DNA from: UBA8752 sp042095055
Lineage (GTDB): Bacteria > Bacteroidota > Bacteroidia > Flavobacteriales_D > Sanyastnellaceae
Assembly (NCBI GenBank): GCA_042095055.1
Contig: JBELBZ010000002.1
Location: 117,841-181,840 of the forward strand
Direction: 5' to 3'
DNA: 64,000 nt
Every line of letters begins with the position of its first letter. Within the stretch, counting starts at the first letter, position 1. Below, in pieces: positions 1 through 9,200 of this stretch. Made by a program: the position numbers and the translations under genes. The notes under the pieces were generated by a model, which was given only the letters and a program-made list of their open reading frames with translations, did no database searches and had not been told where the DNA came from.

Positions 1-285
1 GAAGGGGAGTGTGTTCTTTCCGTGGAAAGCGAGGCGTCTTTTGGATTTGAGACATTGGCTCCGAACCCAGTGGTCGGTCATTCCGCGCTCTCTTATTTGG
101 CCCCTGAGGGAGGTCAACTGTTGATTTTGGACTTGACAGGGCGTGAAATGAAGCGGGTGCCGTTGGCACCAGGCCGGGGAACCGTTTGGATTGATGCACA
201 GGACTTTGAGCCTGGCGTTTACCTCCATGCTTTTGAGATGGGCGGCCGGATTTTGCAAACGCGCAAGTTCAGCGTCGCTCGTTGA
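1..285 (+). CDS. C-terminal end of a T9SS-exported protein (type A sorting domain), truncated by window edge
   Basis: The reading frame is open from base 1 to a TGA at 283-285, so this is the 3' end of a gene that starts outside the window. An internal GTG at 22 is not a convincing start. About 94 residues are visible. They have the shape of a Por/T9SS type A sorting domain: a short turn-rich lead containing APNP, then alternating strands with LLILDLTGRE, a segment ending in the typical PGVYL, and a short basic tail. Known members direct proteins through the T9SS, where this domain is cleaved during attachment to the surface. The function of the exported part cannot be read here. SprA, the outer-membrane translocon, is encoded 3 kb downstream. 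Confidence 0.8.
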   Translation, partial: EGECVLSVESEASFGFETLAPNPVVGHSALSYLAPEGGQLLILDLTGREMKRVPLAPGRGTVWIDAQDFEPGVYLHAFEMGGRILQTRKFSVAR

Positions 286-289
286 GGAG

Positions 290-309
290 AAATCGCCGCT
301 TGGCGGTTT
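290..309 (+). terminator. Weak hairpin after the T9SS cargo gene
   Basis: Two 8-base arms (290-297 and 302-309) can pair, with one G-T pair and a 4-base loop. The hairpin lies 4 bases after the stop codon and its 3' arm ends in TTT. There is no long T-run, so this is only a possible terminator. The rest of 310-361 shows nothing recognisable beyond the leader of the malic enzyme gene. Confidence 0.35.
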
Positions 310-361
310 GGTCTGCGTCGGTGTTGGGACCATCTTCGCGTTTTAAGACACCACCCATTCA

Positions 362-2632
362 ATGAGCAGCATCCGCAGGAAAGAGGCGCTGGATTACCAC
401 AGCCGTGGTCGGCGTGGTAAGGTGGAGGTCATTCCATCCAAGCCCTACAGTTCACAACGCGATTTGAGTCTGGCCTATTCGCCAGGTGTCGCAGAGCCGT
501 GCTTGGAGATTGCACAAAATCCAAACGATGTATACCGCTACACGGCCAAGGGCAACTTGGTGGCGGTGATCTCCAATGGAACGGCCGTTTTGGGGCTGGG
601 CAACATCGGTCCAGAAGCCTCCAAGCCTGTGATGGAAGGCAAAGGGGTCTTGTTCAAAGTCTTTGCGGACCTCGATTGCTTTGACATCGAAGTCGATGCG
701 CAGGATGTAGATACGTTCGTGCAGACCGTCAAGGCCATTGCGCCCACTTTTGGTGGCATCAACTTGGAGGACATCAAGGCCCCGGAGGCCTTTGAAATTG
801 AACGTCGGCTCAAAGAAGAGTTGGACATCCCGGTCATGCACGATGACCAGCACGGAACAGCCATCATCAGTGGTGCGGCCTTGATCAATGCGTTGGAGTT
901 GGCAGGCAAACAGGCCGAAGCCATCAAGATGGTGGTGAGTGGTGCGGGTGCGTCGGCGATGGCGTGCACGGACCTCTACATGCAGTTGGGTGTCAAGCGC
1001 GAAAACATCGCTGTTTTTGACAGCAAGGGACACCTGCATAAGGGACGAGAAGGCCTCGGTGAGCGCAAGCAAAATCTGGCCCATTCCGATGTAGAGATTC
1101 CTTCGCTTGGGGCGGCCATGCAGGGGGCAGATGTCTTTATCGGTTTGAGCCGCGGAAACCTTGTAAGTGCAGACATGGTCGCGGCCATGGCCGACAATCC
1201 CATTGTCTTCGCTTTGGCCAATCCGGACCCGGAAATTCCTTACGAAGAGGCCAAGCGTGCCCGGCCCGATGTGATCATGGCCACAGGCCGCAGCGATCAC
1301 CCCAACCAAGTCAACAACGTTTTGGGCTTTCCCTTCATTTTTAGGGGGGCCATGGATGTCCGGGCCACGGCCATCAACGACGAGATGAAAATGGCTGCGG
1401 TACATGCCATTGCCGCCCTCGCAAAGGAGAACGTGCCCGACGAAGTCAACGAGGCCTATGAAGAGCGCGGGCTCGGATTTGGTGTGGACTTCATCATTCC
1501 CAAGCCGATGGACCCCCGTTTGATCACAACTGTGGCGCCCGCTGTGGCTTTGGCGGCCATGGAAAGCGGTGTGGCCCAAGAGCCCATCCGGGATTGGGAC
1601 GACTACAAACGGGTGTTGGCTGAGAGGTTGGGCCAAGACAATACGTTGGTGCGGAACTTGAGCGGCCGTGCGCGGCGTCATCCCAAGCGCATCGTGTTTG
1701 CGGAGGCCGATCACTACAAGGTCCTCAAGGCGGTAGAAACGGCCCGCGATGAGGGCATTGTAGAACCTGTATTGCTCGGTTCCAGGGAGCGCATTGCCGC
1801 TTTAATTGAGGAGCACCGCATTGAGTTGCCCGAAGTAGAAATCATTGACCCGGCAGACCCCATGGAGGGGCCACGGGTGGAGACTTTCGCCGGATACCTT
1901 TTGGGCAAGCGCAAGCGCAAGGGATTGACCCATTCAGAAGCATTGGGCCTGATGAAGCGGAGAACCTATTTCGGTTCCATGCTTGTAGAGACTGGTGAAG
2001 CCGATGCGGTGATCAGTGGACTCACCCGGAATTATCGGGAGAGCTTGCTGCCGGCTTTGCATACGCTTGGCCTGGCTGAGGGCGTCAAAAAAGTAGCGGG
2101 GATGTACATCGTCCAGGCGAAGTCTGGCCCCATGTTTTTTGCGGATACGACAGTGAACCGCGATCCGACTGCTCGAGAACTGGTGGACATCACGTTGTTG
2201 ACCGCCGAGGCCGTGAGGTCCATGCGCATCGTCCCGAGGATCGCCATGTTGAGCTATTCCAATTTTGGTTCAGCGGATGGACGCGATGCCGAAAAGGTGC
2301 GCGAGGCGGTCGCCATTCTTCACGAGGAACACCCCGATCTGATTGTAGACGGTGAGATGCAGGCCAATGTGGCGCTGAATGAAGAGTTGGCAGGAGAGCT
2401 GTTTCCCTTTAGCAACCTGCGCGGCAGGCGTGTGAACACCTTGATCTTCCCCAACCTGGCGGCGGGCAACATTGCCTACAAGCTGATACAGGAAATGGGC
2501 GGTTTTGAAGTGGTAGGCCCCATTTTGCTGGGCTTGCGGAAGCCTTTCCACATCCTTCAAATGGGGTCAAGTGTGCGCGAGATTGTCAACATGGTCCGCA
2601 TTGCGGCTGTAGATGCACATACGACCCCATGA
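362..2632 (+). CDS. maeB: NADP-dependent malic enzyme with C-terminal phosphotransacetylase-like domain
   Basis: Oxidatively decarboxylates malate to pyruvate in the cytosol, producing NADPH. The protein has 756 residues, the size of the long MaeB type. The malic enzyme part covers about residues 1-430, with KGNLVAVISNGTAVLGLGNI near residue 65, the substrate-site stretch HDDQHGTA near 160, and the nucleotide-binding GAGASA near 196. The phosphotransacetylase-like part covers about 440-756, starting near FAEADHYKVLKAVE. In characterised MaeB proteins that domain is thought to be regulatory (acetyl-CoA response) rather than catalytic. The stop overlaps the ruvA start by 4 bases, so the genes are probably cotranscribed. 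Confidence 0.96.
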   Translation: MSSIRRKEALDYHSRGRRGKVEVIPSKPYSSQRDLSLAYSPGVAEPCLEIAQNPNDVYRYTAKGNLVAVISNGTAVLGLGNIGPEASKPVMEGKGVLFKVFADLDCFDIEVDAQDVDTFVQTVKAIAPTFGGINLEDIKAPEAFEIERRLKEELDIPVMHDDQHGTAIISGAALINALELAGKQAEAIKMVVSGAGASAMACTDLYMQLGVKRENIAVFDSKGHLHKGREGLGERKQNLAHSDVEIPSLGAAMQGADVFIGLSRGNLVSADMVAAMADNPIVFALANPDPEIPYEEAKRARPDVIMATGRSDHPNQVNNVLGFPFIFRGAMDVRATAINDEMKMAAVHAIAALAKENVPDEVNEAYEERGLGFGVDFIIPKPMDPRLITTVAPAVALAAMESGVAQEPIRDWDDYKRVLAERLGQDNTLVRNLSGRARRHPKRIVFAEADHYKVLKAVETARDEGIVEPVLLGSRERIAALIEEHRIELPEVEIIDPADPMEGPRVETFAGYLLGKRKRKGLTHSEALGLMKRRTYFGSMLVETGEADAVISGLTRNYRESLLPALHTLGLAEGVKKVAGMYIVQAKSGPMFFADTTVNRDPTARELVDITLLTAEAVRSMRIVPRIAMLSYSNFGSADGRDAEKVREAVAILHEEHPDLIVDGEMQANVALNEELAGELFPFSNLRGRRVNTLIFPNLAAGNIAYKLIQEMGGFEVVGPILLGLRKPFHILQMGSSVREIVNMVRIAAVDAHTTP

Positions 2633-3243
2633 TCCATCACCTCACCGGACAATTCACCGAGCTCACGCCCACTTATGTGATTGTGGAGTGCGCAGGCGTG
2701 GGCTACATGGTACACATCAGCTTGCACACTTCGTCCGCACTGGCGGGCCAGGTGGAAGGCAAGGTGTTGATTCATGCCGTTTATCGGGAGGACGCCCAAT
2801 TGCTGTTTGGCTTTTCGGAAGCCACCGAGCGCAGTTTGTTTGTCATGCTGACCAGCGTGAGTGGTGTCGGGGCCCAGACAGCGCGCATGATTTTGAGTGG
2901 CTTGGGACCCGCTGAACTGGTTGAAGTCATCAGCCGCGGGGATGTGGCTGCTTTGAAAGCTGTGAAGGGCATCGGAGCCAAGACCGCCCAGCGTATTCTG
3001 GTGGACCTGCAGGACAAGATGGGCAAGGACCCGGCCTTTGAGGCGTCCAGTGGGAGCGTCCAAACTCCGGTGGGTCAGAAGGAATTTGCGGGCGCAAACA
3101 ATACAAAGCGTTCTGATGCGTTGGGCGCATTGTGCAACCTCGGATTTGACAGGAAAAGGGTGGAGACGGTGCTCGATCAGCTGGCCGCTGAAGGAGTGGA
3201 CACCGTGGAGGAATTCGTTCGGACTGCATTGAAAAGACTTTGA
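2629..3243 (+). CDS. ruvA: Holliday junction branch migration protein RuvA
   Basis: A tetramer of RuvA binds four-way DNA junctions and loads the RuvB motor during recombinational repair. The protein has 204 residues, the normal length. An N-terminal OB-fold (about 1-62, beginning MIHHLTGQFTE) is followed by two helix-hairpin-helix motifs (ISGVGAQTA-type near residue 80 and KGIGAKTAQRI near 115) and a C-terminal three-helix domain (about 155-204) that contacts RuvB. The gene overlaps maeB by 4 bases and sprA follows directly. ruvC starts at the far right of the window, and no ruvB is present. Confidence 0.97.
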   Translation: MIHHLTGQFTELTPTYVIVECAGVGYMVHISLHTSSALAGQVEGKVLIHAVYREDAQLLFGFSEATERSLFVMLTSVSGVGAQTARMILSGLGPAELVEVISRGDVAALKAVKGIGAKTAQRILVDLQDKMGKDPAFEASSGSVQTPVGQKEFAGANNTKRSDALGALCNLGFDRKRVETVLDQLAAEGVDTVEEFVRTALKRL

Positions 3244-3254
3244 CCCACTTGAGC

Positions 3255-6200
3255 ATGACCATTTGCAACGACGTTGCGATTCAGGCCTTCCGCAGGCTGT
3301 ACCATACCTCGTGGGGGCCGTGCTTGGTGCTGCTTTTTGTTTTGGGTGCGGTGCCCGTGGCAACCCAAGCTCAATCGGACTCGCTTGAACTTCCTTTGCC
3401 ACATGGCGAAGACCTGCCCAACCCTGTGGAAACGCCTGGTGGCGTGAGTTTGGACTTCCCTGACGTCATCGAGTACGGGGTGGATTACGACGAGAACAGC
3501 GGTCAATATGTCGTGCGGCAGCGCCTGGGCGACACCCTGGATTTTCGGAACCCGACGTTCCTGACGCTGGATGAATTTTTGGAGTACAACATCGATGAGA
3601 ACCTGAGTGAGTTCTGGACGGAGATGCAACAGGAGCTGGACGATGAGGAGCGGGGGTTTGCTCCCAAATTGACCATTGACTCCGAGCTTTTCGAGACCAT
3701 TTTTGGTTCAAATGAGATTGAAATCAAACCACAGGGTTCGGCCGAATTGAACTTTGGGGTGCGCTACAGCAGAACGGAAAATCCGCGCCTCGCAGAACGG
3801 GACCGCGCGATCACGACGTTTGACTTTGACCAGCGCATACAGCTGTCCATCGACGGCAGCATTGGCGACAAAATCAACCTTGGAACCAACTACAATACGG
3901 AAGCCACGTTTGACTTTGAAAACCAGATGAACATCGGTTTCCAAGGCGAAGAAGACGACATCCTCAAGAACATCGAAGCGGGCAACATCAGCATGCCCTT
4001 GCAGAGCACATTGATCCAAGGCAGCCAGTCCCTGTTTGGCACCAAGTTGGAAACGCAATGGGGCAAGGTCTACAACACCACGGTGTTCAGCCAGCAGAAG
4101 GGTGAACGCAAAGAAATTGAAGTGGAAGGGGGTGCCCAGACCCAGGAGTTTGACATACGGGCGGACGATTATGAGGCCAACCGCCACTATTTTCTGTCCC
4201 AGTATTTCAGGAACGAGTACGACAATGCCCTCCAGAGTTTGCCGGTGGTCAACTCGGGCGCGCGGATCACCCGGATTGAGGTCTACGCCGTCAACACGCA
4301 AGCAAACACCCAGGACGTTCGGAACGTGCTCGCCTTTACAGACATTGGTGAGCACCCCGATTACATTTCTTCAGACTTGCCCATTGCGGACATCACCAAT
4401 GACCCCAACATTGGCATCAATCTGAACCGAGCCCCCAACAACGGAAACAACGACATCTTCTTTGACATGACGGGCGATCCGAATGTCATGGGGTTCAGCG
4501 GCGCGGGTGCCGCCATTGCCTCTTACACAGGCGCGGACGGGAGTCCGATTTACGACCAAGGCATCCACTACGAGCGCGTCGGAAATGCCCGCCGTTTGGC
4601 CCCAACGGAATTCACATACAACGACCGTTTGGGCTTTATCAGCCTCAGGCAATCCCTCAACAATGCGGAGGTTTTGGCTGTCGCGTATGAGTACACCTTG
4701 AATGGGGAGACCTATCAAGTGGGTACCCTGAGCCAAGACGGTTATTCTGCGCCGGGGGCTTTGGTGCTCAAAATGCTCAAGAGTTCCGTGACGCGTGTCA
4801 GCTTAGAGAATGGCGATGTGGCCCCATTGTGGGACCTGATGATGAAAAACGTCTATTCCTTGGGGGCCTTTGGATTGAGTTCCGAGGATTTTCGGATCGG
4901 CATTTGGTACAACGACCCCTCTACTGGAGTGGACCTCAATTACATTCCCCGTGCCCCGTTGGAAGGGGAGCTGTTGATTCAGGTCCTCGGCATGGACCGC
5001 ATCGACATCAATGGACAGCTGCAACCTGACGGTGTCTATGACTTTGTGGACAATGCGGCCACCCAAGGCGGCACGATGAACAGCCAAAATGGAAGGGTGT
5101 TTTTGCCCTCAGTTGAGCCCTTCGGAAAGTCTTTGCGCGATCAGATTGAATCCAGGGTCACTGACCCTGATCTGGCCCAGTCGTTGATTCAAACGATCGT
5201 CTTTCAGCCCCTGTATGACAGCACGAAAACGGCGGCACAACAGATTCCTTCGCTGAACCGATTTAGAATCAAGGGACAGTACCAAAGCCAGGTGAGTTCG
5301 GAGATTATGTTGAATGCGCTGAACATTCCCGAAGGCTCGGTGACGGTGACTTCTGGGGGTGCGCGGTTGATAGAAAACCAAGACTACACCGTGGACTACA
5401 ACCTCGGAAGGGTGCGCATCATCAACGACGGATTGCTGGAAAGCGGCCAGCCCATCAGGGTCTCCTTGGAAAGCAACAGCCTCTTCAACATCCAGACCAA
5501 GACGATGATCGGAACGCGTTTCGATTACTCGCCGAGTGAGGACCTGGCGATGGGGGCGACGTTCTTGAACTTGAGAGAGCGGCCATTGACCCAAAAGGTC
5601 AACATTGGCGATGAGCCCGTCAACAACACCATCATGGGGGCGGACTTCACCTATTCCCGCTCCAGTCAGTTTCTGACGGACATGATTGACAAGTTGCCTT
5701 TTATCAAGGCATCGGCGCCGTCCAGCATCAACCTCAGTGCGGAGGCGGCCTACTTGATTCCTGGACACAGCAGGGCTGTGGGCAAGGAGGGCAATGCCTA
5801 CATCGATGATTTTGAAGGCTCGCAAAGTGCCATCGACATCCGTTCTTGGACGCAGTGGAGCCTGGCGAGTACGCCAAAACTTCAGCCCAACCTCTTTCCG
5901 GAAGCAGATGTAGAGGACAGCCTGCTGTTCAACTACAACCGCGCCCGATTGAACTGGTACACCATTGATCCCAGTTTCTTCGGTGGAGGCTTGCAAGACG
6001 GGCAGGTGGATTTGGACGTGCGCTCCAACCACCTGATGCGCTTGGTCGAAAACAAGGAGGTGTTCCCCAACCGTCAGCTGCCGTTGGGTACGCCAGAGAA
6101 CCTGCCTACGTTCGACCTGTCCTTTGACCCTACCGTAAGGGGCCCTTACAACTATGTGCCCGCCGAGGGCTTAGGACCTGTTCCCGGCTTGAACCAAGAT

Positions 6201-9200
6201 GGTTCATTGCAGGCGCCCGAAGAGCGTTGGGGGGGCATCCAAAGGGCGCTGTTGACTACGGACTTCGAGCTCTCCAACGTGGAGTACATCCAGTTTTGGG
6301 TGATGGATCCTTTCAATGATGACAGCCCCAACAATACGGGGGGAGAGCTTTACATGAACCTGGGGTCAGTGAGTGAGGACTTGCTCAATGACGGCCAATT
6401 GGCCTTCGAAAATGGCCTTCCTTCGGCCAACCAGCCCGCTCCAGTGGTCGAGTCGAATTGGGGGGTGGTGGCCGATCCATCCACCTTCAATGTGGTCAAT
6501 GCCTTTGACAACTCCACGGGAGATTACAGCCAGCAGGATGTGGGCCTCGACGGGTTGAACTCCGAAGAGGAGCAGGCGTTTTTCTCGGATTGGTTGTCGG
6601 GTTTGCAGACTGCGCTCGATCCCGATGCTTACGCTCAAATCGCACAAGACCCTTCTGCCGACGATTTCCGTTATTTCCGGGACCCTGTAGCGCAGGCCAA
6701 TGACGAGAATGTACTCGAGCGCTACCGCTTCTTCAACGGTTATGAAGGCAACAGCAGCACGGCACAGCCTTCGGGTTATCCCATTGCTTCCACGACCCTG
6801 CCCAACACGGAGGACCTCAATGAGGACTTGACCCTGAGTTCTATTGAGAGTTATTTCCAGTACAAGGTTCCGTTGCGCCCTGGCGAATTGAATGAGGCCA
6901 ACATCGGACGGAATTACCTGTCTGACGTTTTGGTGGCAGACAAGACGATGCCCAACGGTGATACACGTCAGGTGAAGTGGCTGCAGTTCAAAGTGCCCAT
7001 TCGGGACTTCGAGGCGCGGGTAGGAGGCATCAGCGACTTCAGGAGCATCCGGTTTATGCGGATTTTCATGAAGGGTTGGAGGCAGCCTGTGACGCTGAGG
7101 TTTGCGCGCTTGGAATTGATCCGTGGTGAATGGAGAAAGTTTGAAGAGAGCCTGGCCGGCCCTCAAGAGGTCGAACCGGATGACCCTTCGGATACCCAGT
7201 TTGCGATCAGTGCGGTCAACATCGAAGAGAATGGCTACCGCCAGCCCATCAATTACGTGACGCCTCCAGGCATCTTGCGTGAGATCAATGTGGCGACAGC
7301 GAACCAGGCCCAACTGAACGAGCAATCGCTGCAGTTGGAGGTGTGTGGCTTGGAAGATGGAGATGCGCGGGCAGCTTACCGCAACATCAACTTCGACATG
7401 CGGATGTACAAACGGCTCCGCATGTTTGTGCACGCTGAGGCCGCGCGGGCCGATGAGCCGCTGGAGTCGGATGACCTGACCTGTTTCATTCGCTTGGGAT
7501 CTGACTTCGTGGACAACTACTACGAGTATGAGATTCCATTGCAAGTGACCCCTTGGGGCACTTCTGAGAAGACTGAAATTTGGCCGCAAGCCAATGAAAT
7601 CGACCTGAGGTTTCAAGACCTGCAGACCCTGAAGATTTCGAGGCCAGTGGGTTACCCCTTGTTCCAGGAGTACGAGCGCTTGGAGGGCAACGTCCGTTAC
7701 GCGGTGCGCGGAAACCCCAACTTGGCCAATGTGGTCACGGTCATGATTGGCATTCGCAATTCGGACAAGGACACCAATCCGTTTGCTGCCGATGATGATG
7801 GGCAGGAGAAATGCGCCATTGTTTGGGCCAACGAGTTGCGGTTGTCGGAGTTCAACGAAGAAGGAGGTTGGGCCGCGACGGCACAGTTGCAGGCCACTTT
7901 GAGTGACCTCGGAAACCTGAGTGTGGCGGCCAACATGTCCACGCCAGGGTGGGGAGGACTGGAACAAAGGGTGCAGGAGCGACAGCGGGAAACCATCCAA
8001 GGTGTCGATGCCAATACAACCTTGCAGTTGGGCAAGTTCCTGCCGGACTTCCTCGGCGTTCAGCTGCCGCTGTATTTGGGTTACAGTGAAACGGTGTCCA
8101 CGCCTCAATTCGACCCGCTTTCACCTGACGTAGAGATCGCGGATGCCGGCTTGTCTCCGTCGCGACAGAAAAAATCCCAGCAGATCAACCGCATTCGAAG
8201 CATCAACTTCTCCAACATCAAGATTGACCCTCAGCTCGGAGGAAGGGATAAAAAGAAGGACAAGAAGTCCAACAAGGAGAAAGAGGCCGAAACTGCGAAG
8301 CGGCTGGAAGGGGCAGATGACGTCACGAAACAGCGGGAGCTCGCTGCACAGCGGGGTGCCGCGGACATTGCTGCGCGCGGGGGTGCAGGGGGCAACAAGA
8401 GCAGTGGTTTCTTTGGATTCCTCGACCCGGGGAACCTGAGTGCCAATTTTGCCTACACCGAAAACTACCAGCGCGACATCAATACGGAATTCAACCTTCG
8501 CCGGAATTACAGGGGGGGAATTCGGTACGACTTTACCAACCGCCCTAAGGAAGTGAAGCCCTTTGCTTGGATGGGCCGTTCCAAGGCGATCCGGTGGTTG
8601 ACAGACTTCAATTTCTACACAGGATTAAAGCAGGTATCGGTCAACATGTCCATGGACAGGACCTACGAGGCGAGCAGGGTGCGCAACAACACCGCCGAGC
8701 TCCTGGGCATTGAAACTGGCGTCCTTGTGAGCACGCAGGTGCTGAAGCAATGGAATTGGAACCGCGATTATGTGGTCAAATGGGACCCTACGAAGAGCTT
8801 GCGATTGGACTACAATGGTCGGGCGACCGCTTTGGTGGGTGAACCCATTGGTGTGATTGACCGGAACAACGCCGAGAGCTATGCACAGTACCGCGATACA
8901 GTGCTGACCAACATCGAAAACTTTGGCGAGGTGACGGCTTATGACCACACGGTCACGGCGAGTTACAAATTGCCCTTGGACAAGTTCCCCTTGCTCAACT
9001 TCACGTCAGCGGACATCCGGTACAAAGGGACATACCGCTGGGACCGTGCACCCTTCTCGCAGGATTCCTTGGGCCACACCATTCAGAACAGCCGGGACAT
9101 TACGCTCAACGCCCAGGCCAGCTTGAAAACGCTCTACGACAAGGTGCCCTTCCTCAAGGACATCAATTCAGGCAAGCGCAAGCGAGAAGCCATGAAGGAG

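Noticed and set aside
452..1714. Long open frame of 420 codons on the minus strand inside maeB
   Set aside because: It is exactly antisense to a clear malic enzyme and has no family features; long antisense frames are expected in GC-rich genes with this codon use.
6366..8108. Open frame of 580 codons on the minus strand inside sprA
   Set aside because: Antisense to the well-supported SprA barrel, with His- and Arg-rich composition typical of shadow frames.
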